From Amphiura filiformis (lineage: Eukaryota > Echinodermata > Ophiuroidea > Amphilepidida > Amphiuridae), in NCBI RefSeq assembly GCF_039555335.1, contig NC_092642.1, forward strand, positions 19,658,382 through 19,722,381: 64,000 nucleotides of DNA. The letters are read 5' to 3'. Position numbers and translations under genes: made by a program. The stretch's first letter is position 1. Each line of letters opens with the position of its first letter. The notes beneath the pieces are model-generated. The model ran no database searches. It saw only the letters and a list, made by a program, of their open reading frames with translations, and was not told the origin of the DNA. This document shows positions 1 to 8,739 of this stretch, in pieces.

Positions 1-26
1 CTATTGTTGATATTCTGAAGTTCATA

Positions 27-243
27 TACCGTAAATGTTGGCCTAATGGCGCTATGGGCACCCTTGACATAAGTGGAATTTTAGGCACAACCTAAAAGTG
101 CCCTCCTGTAAAAATTTCCACCAGCAAATAAGGGCACAGAACCTTAATTCTTGTTGGGATTTCAGGGGAGCTCTCTATTTGCACATGAAATTTACCCCAA
201 GGCAAAGGAGCCCAGGTGCGCTATTAGGCGAATGTTTACGGTA
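27..243. mobile_element. Inverted-repeat element, copy 1 (TACCGTAAATG ends)
   Basis: The terminal 26 bases at 27-52 and 218-243 are imperfect reverse complements (TACCGTAAATG...GGCGC against GCGC...TTTACGGTA), and the inner sequence (GGGCACCC... and ...GGAGCCC) continues the pairing. No open reading frame is present. A diverged relative lies at 14034-14240. This fits a non-autonomous DNA transposon in an intron of the cadherin gene. Confidence 0.7.
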
Positions 244-334
244 TGTATTATAATTTGTTTTTATATGTTGATTGCTATATTGTACTAATATCCAATTTTT
301 GCAATATTAATAATGATTTTTGTTGAATATTTAG

Positions 335-448
335 GGAGTTATTACAACCAAGAACCTACTTGACCGAGAAACAACTGAGGTCTACATATTGACTATTACT
401 GCAAGTGATAAGAATTCTGATGAACAGCCACTGACAGATGTCCTAGAG
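335..448 (+). CDS. Cadherin exon a: C-terminal half of an EC repeat
   Basis: It encodes GVITT...LLDRETTEVYILTITASD..., the typical LDRE and Y-x-LTI-x-A-x-D strands of a cadherin repeat. The acceptor is TTGAATATTTAG and the donor GAG|GTAAAT. Length is 114 bases, phase 0 to 0. It is the first exon visible; the start of this EC lies upstream of the window. Confidence 0.85.
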
Positions 449-510
449 GTAAATTTAGAATAATATAAACCAGAAAACACCAAACGTATTACAGAAAATG
501 TTGGGTTATA

Positions 511-856
511 TTAAAGGAGGATTTCGTGATCCTAGCATCCTCTTTTTATGACATTTTTCAGTACATATCCACGAAAAAAGCATATTCCCAAAATTTCAGT
601 CGATTCCGATTTTGCGTTTATGAGTTATGCATGATTATGTGTATTACACTGCTCCATAGACAATGTGTTGTAATTTCGTTCTGGTGCACCAGAACGAAAT
701 TCAAATTTCACGATATCTTTGCAAAACGAATTAATCTGCAAGAAATATTTTGTACATAAACATTATGTAGCCAGAGGTTTCCAGTAATATAAAAATCTCA
801 ACTTTTTTTGAGAAAAGTGGGGGGATGAGGCTGTGGATCACGAAATGCCCCTTTAA
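511..856. mobile_element. TTAA-flanked element T1, copy 1
   Basis: The element starts TTAAAGGAGGATTTCGTGATC and ends with the reverse complement of TTAAAGGGGCATTTCGTGATC, so TTAA lies at both borders and the terminal inverted repeats are about 20 bp. A second copy in opposite orientation lies at 3711-4024. TTAA targets are typical of piggyBac-type transposition (established). No transposase is encoded. The flanks resemble the CCAGCAAACACA family. This copy carries an extra 30-bp perfect palindrome at 672-701. Confidence 0.75.
672..701. repeat. 30-bp perfect palindrome inside T1 copy 1
   Basis: Fifteen bases (AATTTCGTTCTGGTG) are followed directly by their exact reverse complement, with no spacer. 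The sister T1 copy at 3711-4024 lacks this block and the few bases after it, so it is an insertion specific to this copy or a loss in the other. Confidence 0.9.
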
Positions 857-965
857 GGGTATATAAAGGGTATAAAATAATAATAACATTCGAAAACATT
901 TTTGAAAACTGTTTGTAATAAAATTTTGACAACATTTTAAAAATGTTGTAATGTATTTTCATATA
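857..965. repeat. AAACATTTT/TATAAAGGGTAT repeat fragment
   Basis: TATATAAAGGGTATAAAAT, ACATTCGAAAACATTTTT and ACATTTTAAAAATGTTGT are the internal sequence of the CCAGCAAACACA element family (1398-1697, 19699-20029). With GTTGGGTTATAT just before 511, it looks like a family member split by T1. Confidence 0.55.
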
Positions 966-1069
966 AAACGTAGAAAGTGTGCCATCCTTGCGGTCAACAA
1001 AATATATATGACCCTTTTAACGGCTATGTTTATATCATGTTGTTCGCTTTTCTATTTATTAATATCCAG

Positions 1070-1262
1070 GTAACAATTGATATCAAAGATGTCAACGATT
1101 TAGCTCCTGTCATAACATCACCAGAATTTAACACCGGAGTTGAAGTGGTTGAAACCGTGGAAATAGGTACCACCATCTTATTTGTAGCTGCTGAAGATGG
1201 CGACAAGGATTTAACGCCTAATTCTGAAATCAATTTTTATGTTGGTGGAGGCAATGGAACAG
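1070..1262 (+). CDS. Cadherin exon b: EC linker and N-terminal half of next EC
   Basis: It encodes VTIDIKDVNDLAPVI, which holds the DVND calcium-binding linker motif, then a new repeat with VETVEIGTTIL and AAEDGDKD (AxDxD calcium ligands) ending ...GGGNGTG. Acceptor TTAATATCCAG, donor ACAG|GTTGGT. It is 193 bases, phase 0 in and one base pending out, completed by the exon at 3309. Confidence 0.88.
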
Positions 1263-1397
1263 GTTGGTATTTTTGTTCTTTTGCTATCATCTATCCAAAT
1301 TAACAGGTCTGGGATTGTCACAAATATAATAACAGTAATGCGCACCACAAATACATTACTCTATATGTTACTGTGTGAAATGGTAGTACAGCTTCTC

Positions 1398-1697
1398 CCA
1401 GCAAACACAATGTTTTACAGAAAAAGATTAAATGCCGGGTTATATAAAGGGTATTAAAACATTTAAATAACATTCATAAAACTTTTTTTTAAACATGATG
1501 CAAACCATTCAAACAGAATGTTATTTAACTGTTGACAAAATTGTTTGCAAAATTGTTTGCCCAAAATTGTTTGCCCAAAATATTTTACAATAATGTTTTA
1601 AAAACGTATTCATGATCTTTATATAACCAGACATTTAAATATTATTAAAACATTTTGAATAAACGTAAATAAATAACATTATTTTTGTGTTTGCTGG
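1398..1697. mobile_element. CCAGCAAACACA inverted-repeat element, copy 1
   Basis: It starts CCAGCAAACACA and ends TGTGTTTGCTGG, an exact 12-bp terminal inverted repeat. The interior is AT-rich with many AAACATTTT/AAAATGTTT motifs and TTATATAAAGGGTAT. A second full copy is at 19699-20029. Non-autonomous DNA transposon; no coding sequence. Confidence 0.75.
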
Positions 1698-1942
1698 ACT
1701 GCTATGTTAATTTATTTAGTGGTGTGGACTCTAACCTACACTTTCTTAAAGTTCAACTTCAAATACCATCTTTTTCAGATCAAAACATATCCAAAAGAAG
1801 CAAAAAATGCCATCCATGTCTGGAATGTCATTTTGGTCCATTTCCATGTGACATAACTATTGTGCTAATCATGTGCAATAAAATCATTCATTCATTCATC
1901 TTTATTTTATTATAAAATAAAACAGCAAAACAACAAACACAA

Positions 1943-2831
1943 CACTGTAAAGTATTAATTAGTCAAAAAGTGGTCTAATTGGACTAATTTATAATTAATA
2001 ATTCAAGATATTTTTTAAATTCAAGAAATGCTGCTGAAATTGTGTATTTTGTAATGACGAAAGAACATTAATAACATTTCACATCAATTTGCATCATTTT
2101 ACAATATTTTCCTGACTTAAAATAGTCAATTTGTACAAAATATCAAATTACATGACTAATCATTGACTTAAGACTCCGTGATTTAATTAGTCATTTACGT
2201 GAATTACTAATTAAATTACCATGTGAATGACTAATTGTTGACTAATCATTAATCAAATTACTAATTGAATGACTGATTATTGATTAATTCGAATCACATA
2301 TTAATCTTTTTATCAATAATTAGTCATTCAATTAGTAATAGAGGCCGTCGACGCGTGACGTCATATGCCGCCATCTTGTGGGTACACGCTGTGATGGTCG
2401 TACGATCTCCATGCGTGAGCAGCAAAATCACTGCGTTGAGGCGCGATAACAGCTGCGTGGTAAGCTGCGCCCTGCGCGTAGTGTCCGACGCATGAACACA
2501 CAGATCATTTGTACCCACAAGATGGCGAAACACACAGATCATTTGTACCCACAAGATGGCGAAAGGCTGACGGCCTCTATTTAATTTAGTAATTCACGTT
2601 AATGACTGTCAAAAGTCTGTGATTAGTCATGCAATTTGATATTTTGTAAAAATTGACTATTTTAAGTCGGGAAAATATTGTAAAAATTGATGTGAATTGT
2701 TATTAATATTCTTTTGGCATTACAAATACACAATTTCAGCAGCATTTCTAGAATTAAAAAAAAATCTTGCATGATTAATTATAAATTAGTCCAATTAGAC
2801 CACTTTGTTGACTAATTAATACTTTACAGTG
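1943..2831. mobile_element. Long foldback element with another element at its centre
   Basis: The left end CACTGTAAAGTATTAATTAG is repeated in reverse complement at 2812-2831. The pairing runs for roughly 350 bases on each side (TGGTCTAATTGGAC, GCTGCTGAAATTGTGTATT, TAAAATAGTCAATTT). The loop is occupied by a separate GC-rich element at 2337-2581. No coding sequence is recognised. Confidence 0.8.
2337..2581. mobile_element. Short GC-rich element with AATAGAGGCCGTC ends, CRE and YY1-like motifs
   Basis: Terminal 13-base inverted repeats (AATAGAGGCCGTC) are exact. A second inverted pair, GCCATCTTGTGGGTAC against GTACCCACAAGATGGC, lies inside, and the right arm contains two direct 35-bp copies. 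TGACGTCA (the consensus CRE) occurs near 2356, followed by CCGCCATCTTG, the YY1 core; AAGATGGC recurs twice on the right. Whether these motifs bind anything here is unknown. Confidence 0.75.
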
Positions 2832-2887
2832 AATGACATGGTGCAAATGCACTTATCTATTCAATATGCCAAACTTAATAGCATTGG

Positions 2888-3200
2888 CATATATTTTTTT
2901 ACTGTGGGGGGTGGAAAATATTTCTTGAAGTAAAGTGAATCCAGCACCTTTTGGTGACAGAATAAGTTTGTGGTACAAATATGTGTGAAAAATTTTGCCA
3001 TATTGAAGCTAAACTGGTGAAGTATGGTGCAAAAGTGGAACAAATTAGCATGGAGAACACACAAATTTGCACTTTTTTGGCTGAAATGACCAAGTTCATT
3101 TGGTCAGAAACCCACATCAACATGGGGGATGATTTTTAGACCATCCACCTTATCAAAATATTGGGAGGGGGTTATCCCGTCCCCGGGACTTATGCCTATG
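2888..3200 (-). mobile_element. CATAGGCxTAGATCCCGG repeat family, copy 1
   Basis: Read on the minus strand it starts CATAGGCATAAGTCCCGGGG and contains ACCATACTTCACCAGTTTAG and GCACCTTTTGGCGACA-like stretches. These are shared with copies at 10836-11187 and 30037-30310. Non-autonomous dispersed repeat. Confidence 0.7.
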
Positions 3201-3308
3201 CTTAATGACACTTGTGATTCATTGTTGGAGGTTTGTTACAAATACGGTCAAAATGTAATCAAAGATTCATTCTTGTTGTTGGTCTTGTGATTTATTTATT
3301 TAATCCAG

Positions 3309-3523
3309 GGCTATTTGGTATCGATGAAGTAACTGGAGAGATCACCACTCTTATACCCCTCAACACACTGTCTGGTTCATATGAATTGGTAGTGGTTGTA
3401 CGTGACAAGGGGGTGCCACCCCTAGAAAGCAACAGGATACTTGCTGTAGAAGTTTTAGATGTCAATGATGATGATCCAGTTATTCTGTTTCCAAAAGAGG
3501 ATGAGGTTGTTTATCTCACAGAG
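3309..3523 (+). CDS. Cadherin exon c: C-terminal half of an EC repeat
   Basis: It encodes LFGIDEVTGEITTL, SYELVVVVRDKGVPPLES and AVEVLDVNDDDPVILFP: the classic TGxI, Y-x-L-V-V-x-A/V-x-D-x-G-x-P-x-L-S and DVNDxxP cadherin strands, then the first strand of the next EC. Acceptor TTATTTAATCCAG, donor GAG|GTAAGA. It is 215 bases, completing the codon from exon b and ending in phase 0. Confidence 0.92.
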
Positions 3524-3599
3524 GTAAGAAGATACTACGTTGGTGTAGGTTTTTTTTTAACATTCTTGGCAAAAGGTTAGAAAAGGGCCGGTTGGCAGA

Positions 3600-3710
3600 A
3601 AACTTGTAAATATTGGGTTATAATTGGTATATAAAGGATATAAAATGTTTTCATAACATTCAAAAACAGTTTTTGATAATGTGTTGCCAAATATTCTGGC
3701 ATAATGTTAT
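3600..3710. repeat. CCAGCAAACACA-family fragment flanking T1 copy 2
   Basis: TTGGGTTATAA, ATATAAAGGATATAAAATG and TTTTCATAACATTCAAAAAC match the interior of the CCAGCAAACACA family. It ends exactly where T1 copy 2 begins, so T1 probably inserted into it. Confidence 0.5.
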
Positions 3711-4024
3711 TTAAAGGGGCATTTCGTGATCCACAGCCTCATCCCCCCACTTTTCTCAAAAAAAGTTGAGATTTTTATATCACTGGAAACCTCTGGCTAC
3801 ATAATATTTATGTGCAAAATATTTCTTGCAGATTAATTCGTTTTGCAAAGATATCGTGAAATTACAACGCATTGTCTATGGAGCAGTGTAATACACATAA
3901 TCATGCATAACTCAAAACGCAAAAAATCGGAATCAACTGAAATTTTGGGAATAGGCTTTTTCGTGGATATGTACTGAAAATGTCATAAAAAGAGGATGCT
4001 AGGATCACAAAATACTCCTTTAAA
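3711..4024. mobile_element. TTAA-flanked element T1, copy 2
   Basis: It starts TTAAAGGGGCATTTCGTGATC and ends ...AATACTCCTTTAA, with TTAA at each border. Read in reverse it aligns along its length with 511-856 (for example ATTCGTTTTGCAAAGATATC and CATAATCATGCATAACTC). It lacks the 30-bp palindrome of copy 1. Confidence 0.78.
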
Positions 4025-4028
4025 TGTC

Positions 4029-4440
4029 ACTGTTGGTAACCCATGCTTTAGAAAGGGTGGGTTTGAAGGGTCCACAAATAAAAAATGCTTAAAAGGGTGG
4101 GTTTGAAAAATGTCTGGTTAAAATGCTTGTCCAAATATAAAGCATGGTGCCGTGGTCACTAATAAAAAGGGTGGGTTTAGAAATCAACAATTGCAATTTT
4201 AAAGCTTACTGTAATTTCCAATTAAATGAAACACACACAAAATATTGAAATCCCATTCTGTTTGGCCATCTAAAACTTATGTAATTCTCTTTGGATGCAA
4301 ATCTGCACCTCCTGGACCACCATAACCACTTATCTATGATCAGTAACCACGCTTAGAAAAGGTGGGTTTCGGAGTTTTGGTATAAAGGGTATAAAATAAA
4401 AAGGGTGGGTTTGAAATAAAAAGGGTGGGTTTGTATCACC
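4029..4440. repeat. Cluster of AAAAGGGTGGGTTT motifs
   Basis: The motif A(A)AAGGGTGGGTTT occurs about six times at irregular spacing (near 4052, 4093, 4165, 4355, 4398, 4417), partly next to GTAACCACGCTTA / GTAACCCATGCTTTA. It is neither coding nor a simple tandem array, and probably reflects repeated insertion or duplication of a short unit. Confidence 0.55.
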
Positions 4441-4640
4441 ACTGCCAACTATGAATGTTAAACATTTAGACAACATTTAAAAAATGTTTTTGAAGTGTAA
4501 TTTCAGACAAAATATTTTGAAAGGTTTTCATAACCTTTATATAACCCGACATTTTCACCAAAACCCAAAATATAACCTGTTTGAAATGTTTTAAACAGGT
4601 ACAGGTTATGTTTCATAGCTCTTGTTATGTATTCACTTAC
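4441..4640. repeat. AAACATTTT-type repeat remnant and poly-C tract
   Basis: AACATTTAAAAAATGTTTTTG and AACCTTTATATAACCCGACATTTT are interior sequence of the CCAGCAAACACA family. A run of twelve C follows at about 4638-4651. No coding potential seen. Confidence 0.5.
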
Positions 4641-4739
4641 CCCCCCCCCCCCTCTTCCTGGCTCCTGGAAACAATGTTGGAGCAGACATTGAGCGCAACA
4701 ACTTTTTACTAGTTTTCAGCATTCAACATTGAATATGGG

Positions 4740-5010
4740 GAGCATGGATGCATGAACATAAACAAACTGTCCCAAGCTTTTCGAGTAGGATTGTGGGTCC
4801 CATCCCATATGAAATGTGAAATGATGCAGGTTTGGCAGGGATTTTAAATCGCATTCCATCACTCATGTTACACGTAGAAAAAAGATTTTTAAGCAGCTTA
4901 ATCCACCCAATTGGGTAGTCACAACACCAGTTTATTGGTGCATATGGGACTCAGCAATGGTCTAATCACTATCACTTGGCTCATTGGATTTGTCTATAGC
5001 GGTTGTGCAT
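4740..5010 (-). repeat. Dispersed repeat, minus-strand copy (partner at 29490-29740)
   Basis: GAAATGTGAAATGATGCAGG, ATCCACCCAATTGGG and ACACCAGTTTATTGGTGCAT reappear in reverse complement at 29490-29740 in the same order. Type unknown; no coding sequence. Confidence 0.55.
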
Positions 5011-5089
5011 ATGACATATCATACCGTAAATATGGCCGACGCAACAGTTTGTCTCACACACATAACAAATGCATTACGATCAAATAGGT

Positions 5090-5180
5090 TGATGACAACA
5101 TTTGATTGAATGGACTGCACTGCGCCATGATTACGGTGAAGGACACCGGTTCAAATCCTTCGTTTGGAGCCAATCGATAA
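5090..5180 (+). repeat. Possible tRNA-derived SINE fragment
   Basis: ACCGGTTCAAATCCTTC resembles a polymerase III B box (GGTTCRANTCC). The region upstream has no clear A box or clover-leaf, so this is at most a degraded SINE head. Confidence 0.3.
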
Positions 5181-5196
5181 AAGCATACAGGGCCTC

Positions 5197-5478
5197 TATA
5201 CGATGGCAAAGTGACGTCATAATCAGATTATTAAACTACCATAGCAATAGATGAATACAATTTTTGAATAGATCGCCCTGCACTACAAGCATATTGCACG
5301 AATCACCTGTGTATGTCAGCAAACATAGATTGAATACTGCTCTTTTCAAAGAATCTTACAGGTGTGAGTGATCAGCCTTTCTTTGACATCTATGGTTCAA
5401 TGCATCGGTACAGCGTGAACGCTGTAGTGCAGGGCGAAATAGTCAAAATTGTATTCATCTATTGCTAGGGTAGTTAAC
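5197..5478. mobile_element. TATACGMTGGCRAAG inverted-repeat element, copy 1
   Basis: The left end TATACGATGGCAAAGTGACG...CTACCATAGCAATAGATG pairs with ATTCATCTATTGCTAGGGTAG at the right; the outermost right arm is missing. An inverted-orientation relative lies at 32135-32430 and shares CTTGTAGTGCAGxGCGA, CTTACAGGTG and AATACTG. A TGACGTCA motif lies in the left arm. Confidence 0.72.
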
Positions 5479-5577
5479 CTCTCTTCAGTCTCTTGTCTGC
5501 TCACAAATTTCTTGGCTCCTCTTACCATGCTTACTTCTAAGAGCAAAAAAGTCCACTTTTCCTAGAAAAAAATATGG

Positions 5578-6776
5578 CAATTAGTGGGTTTTTAGCGGGT
5601 TCGCCGTCGGACAAGTTTAGAACTGTCAAGCTTTCGTCAGGAGTAGCTCTGACTTCATCAGGACAAAGTACCTAAGATTGAGACATGTAGACCGCCCCTT
5701 GTCTACTGATAACTCTGAAAAGAGTCGTTCACTGAAGACTGCCCCTTGTCAACAGAGAACAAGCAGATCTCGCCTATCTGCTAATATAAAGGTTTAGGTG
5801 GCTCTGAAAAGAGCTGTTTGCTGAAGACTGCCCCTTGTCTACAGAAACAAGCAGATCTCGCCTATCTGCTGATTTTGTAAGTTTTGGTGGCTCTGAAAAG
5901 AGCCGTTTGCTGAAGACTGCCCCTTGTCAACAGAAACAAGCAGATCTCGCCTATCTGCTGATTTTGTAAGTTTTGGTGGCTCTGAAAAGAGCTGTTTGCT
6001 GAAGACTGCCCCTTGTCAGCTTTCTGTGTGATAAAAAACTATCAATGATATTAAGGAAGAGGGTCTTCAATCAATGTGTGCTGCCTACAATGACATACGG
6101 CTGCGACAAATAAATACCTAGAACCAAAACTGATAACAGCACAGCGAGCAATGGAAAGAAGAATGCTGAATATCACAATACGGGACAAAATTAGGAACTC
6201 AGATATAAGAAATAAAACCAAAGTCAAGGACATTCTGGAGAAAATAAAAGAGGCAAAATGGAGATGGGCAGGTCATCTAGCAAGATCAAATGATAACAGG
6301 TGGACAAAACGACTAACAGAGTGGCAACCTAGAACAGGCAGAAGGCGAAGGGGAAGACAAAAACGCAGATGGCGGGACGACATTACATCATACATTGGCA
6401 CAACCTGGGCTAGGATAGCGCAAGACAGAGAAACATGGAAGCTTCATGAGGAGGGCTACAGCCGACATGGGCTGACGTAGCCAGCAAGGCAAGGCAAGGC
6501 AAGGCCCCTTGTCAACAGAAACAAGCAGACCTCGCCTATCTGCTGATTTTGTAAGTTTTGGTGGCTCTGAAAAGAGCCGTTTGCTGAAGACTTGTTCTCT
6601 GTTGACAAGGGGCAGTCTTCAGTGAACGACTCTTTTCAGAGTCATCAGTAGACAAGGGGCGGTCTACATGTCTCAATCTTAGGTACTTTGTCCTGAAGAA
6701 GTCAGAGCTACTCCTGACGAAAGCTTGACAGTTCTAAACTTGTCCGACGGCGAACCCGCTAAAAACCCACTAATTG
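5578..6776. mobile_element. Foldback element with 187-bp arms, internal tandem units and a nested LINE
   Basis: Arms 5578-5765 and 6592-6776 are reverse complements differing at only a few positions, so the element is young. Between them lie about five 85-90-bp tandem units (GGCTCTGAAAAGAGCCGTTTG ... CTCGCCTATCTGCTG). One unit is interrupted by a 5'-truncated LINE (6019-6503). The run AAAAAAATATGGC occurs at 5566-5578 and 6809-6821 and may mark a target duplication, but 32 extra bases sit on the right. No transposase. Confidence 0.85.
6019..6503 (+). mobile_element. 5'-truncated LINE insertion: C-terminal end of endonuclease/reverse transcriptase
   Basis: The frame 6151-6480 reads AMERRMLNITIRDKIRN..., KWRWAGHLARSNDNRWTKRL and GRQKRRWRDDI. 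This is the C-terminal part after the reverse-transcriptase domain in many animal LINE polyproteins (a family seen annotated as endonuclease-reverse transcriptase). Upstream, VFNQCVLPTMTYGC is followed by a stop, so the element is dead. It ends in CAAGG repeats. The 11-bp GCCCCTTGTCA at 6008-6018 and 6504-6514 is its target-site duplication, within a tandem unit of the surrounding foldback. Confidence 0.88.
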
Positions 6777-7445
6777 TTATGAATTCCCGTCGTAAAAGCC
6801 TATCCCACAAAAAAATATGGCTTCCACAAAATCCACCAATTCCTCTCTCAAGTGTAACCCAGGGGGAGCCACTCATGTATAAAAGTTATAAGCATTCACG
6901 TAAATTGACTTTCAAAAAATGACCCTAAGCTAGGATGTCGAACATGTGTCAAATTAAACCTAAATGAGGATTTTAGTTTGCAGTTTGCAGTTTGCACAGA
7001 TCCTCACTTTGCTTGTCAAAACCTAGTGCCGTACTATTACGCTGACTTTCGTATTCGGCGAGGAGGACGATTTCGACCTCCTGGTTTGTTTACAAACAGA
7101 GAGGTAGACCGTTCCGCTTGTCCAAACACTCAAGTATCAGAAGGATGGTCCACAATAGCGTGATTCACGTAACATGAATAGGGATTAAAAAGCTGTCATG
7201 TAGAACCATGTGCTTCTATTGTCCAAGTTGCCATCAAGATTTCATATGGAAACAGTTCAGACCCAGTACACGATCATGTCAGAAATTAATATTTTGTTCT
7301 GGGTCTGATTATTCGGACTAGTCAAAACCATGCTATATCTGTGTTTTCTTTCATGCGGATGCTATTTAGTAAGCATTGCTTACACAGTCCCTTATTTGAT
7401 TTGATAGTAATTATAACATAATTTATTTTTGATATTTGATTCTAG
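6777..7445. other. Intron segment, nothing recognised
   Basis: Mixed sequence with a short GCAGTTTGCAGTTTGCA repeat near 6978. Two ORFs of about 60 codons show no family resemblance. Confidence 0.5.
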
Positions 7446-7633
7446 GACTATGTTGGATATGTATTGACCATTGATGCAGTGGACAATGACAAAGGAGATA
7501 ACGGTCGCATCACCTATGAATTCTTAATCATACCAGAAACCCCAGAAGATTATAAGAATTTCAGTCTAAATAATGAGACGGAGAACTTACAATAACTAAA
7601 ATGACTGACAGAGAAAAACAAGAATCTTACAGG
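7446..7633 (+). CDS. Cadherin exon d with a one-base deletion (frameshift)
   Basis: It encodes YVLTIDAVDNDKGDNGRITYE (AxDxDxGxNGxIxYE), then NFSLNNET; there the frame breaks to a stop at 7596. In the +1 frame it resumes as ELTITKMTDREKQESYR. Adding one G near 7580 (ACGGAG to ACGGGAG) restores NNETGELTITK, the expected TGxL/I strand, and makes the exon 189 bases, a multiple of three. Acceptor TTTGATTCTAG, donor AGG|GTGAGT. The single lesion could be biological or an assembly error. Confidence 0.85.
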
Positions 7634-7639
7634 GTGAGT

Positions 7640-8174
7640 AGTAAATCAAAGCAGATCAGTACATGTATTATCAACTCTCTCCAAGCGTGTGTCAACTGCA
7701 GACGACAAGTTTCATTTTTTTTGTAATTCAAAAACATCAGAAATGTAAATTTTCATGACCATATTTGGAATCAGCATGAAAAATGAATTTAAAAGGGTAC
7801 AAACAAGCTTAGCATTGGTTCAGTACTTGGACTTCCTATGGCTAGCATGTAGAGCATTAATAATTTTTTCATGACAATCTGGGCATAGAATTAGAAACAT
7901 AGCGTATTGATTTCAGTGCACAAATTTTTTCGGTCACTGTAACAAAAGATTTCTTGAGAATTTTTTTATATATTTTTGAAATTTTTTTGTAACTTCAACC
8001 ATTATTTTTAGTATATAAATTTTAAGTTATCTTTTCCGAGAACCTTAACAGTGGTTTGATGCTAAAAACTGAAAATATTATTATTATACAGAACAGCCTT
8101 ATATTAATATTTGATCTTCGATTGTCTGAGTTAGTATGTATAATTGTTCTAAAATGGCATGTTTGTTTTTCCAG
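7640..8174. other. AT-rich intron, nothing recognised
   Basis: AT-rich sequence with no repeat family matched elsewhere in the window and no coding signal. Confidence 0.5.
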
Positions 8175-8288
8175 CTGTTCATTCAAGCTGCCAATCGTTT
8201 CTCAGATCAAGAGAGAACCTCAGCCCCTGTGTCTTTCACAGTCACTGTCAATGATACCAATGATAACAGTCCTGTCTTCAGGGAACCG
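8175..8288 (+). CDS. Cadherin exon e: end of an EC repeat with linker
   Basis: It encodes LFIQAANRFSDQERTSAPVS and FTVTVNDTNDNSPVFREP: the penultimate A-x-D-like strand and the DxND linker (NDTNDNSPVF). Acceptor GTTTTTCCAG, donor CCG|GTAAGT. Length 114 bases, phase 0 to 0. A partial copy of its middle lies 80 bases downstream. Confidence 0.9.
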
Positions 8289-8359
8289 GTAAGTACTAGT
8301 AACTACAATAGTACTGTCATCTTTTTTTTGTCCACTGCATATAAGTGTACAAACATTCA

Positions 8360-8417
8360 TTTCCCAGGTGAAGAGAGAACCTCAACCACTGGGTCTTTCA
8401 CACTGACTGATAACCCT
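8360..8417 (+). pseudogene. Partial duplicate of the cadherin exon e
   Basis: After an acceptor-like ATTTCCCAG, GAAGAGAGAACCTCAACCAC and GGGTCTTTCACACTGACTGAT copy the middle of exon e (8205-8255) with roughly 80% identity by eye. The reading frame (EERTSTTGSFTLTDN) is kept, but the DxND linker and donor are lost. It is a local duplication remnant, or a cryptic alternative exon. Confidence 0.65.
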
Positions 8418-8494
8418 AACCGTACCCATGGTTGATTTGTTTGCTATCGGAAGTTAAAGAACAAACAAAAAAGGAGAGGAGATGAACAAAGAAG

Positions 8495-8610
8495 TCACCT
8501 GCCATCCGAGAGATTCAAACCTCCGCATGCCACGCACAAGATCACCGGCCTGTATCCACAGATGTTTCGCTGACCCGGTTAGGCTGATTGTGTCATCGCA
8601 TCATGTGATA
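8495..8610 (-). repeat. tRNA-derived SINE-like fragment
   Basis: On the minus strand, AATCAGCCTAACCGGGTCAGC (A-box-like) is followed about 60 bases later by GGAGGTTTGAATCTCTCGG (B-box-like, RGTTTGAATC). No clover-leaf acceptor stem closes it, so it is a SINE head rather than a gene. Confidence 0.5.
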
Positions 8611-8739
8611 TCCATGCATGCACATCATAGTGAGCTTTAGTGAGATGAGATTCAGTTCAGTTAGGGTATATCATTCCTGTCTTAATGACAAATTTAATGA
8701 GATGAGAACTACAAGTGACACCATTCCGTGCATCAGGTG

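Noticed and set aside
5660..6010. CRISPR-like or regulatory repeat-spacer array
   Set aside because: The whole 85-90-bp unit is repeated, without variable spacers, inside a foldback transposon.
6151..6480. Small basic host protein (KWRWAGHLAR, GRQKRRWRDD)
   Set aside because: This is the known C-terminal end of a LINE polyprotein, with a stop upstream and a target-site duplication around the insertion.
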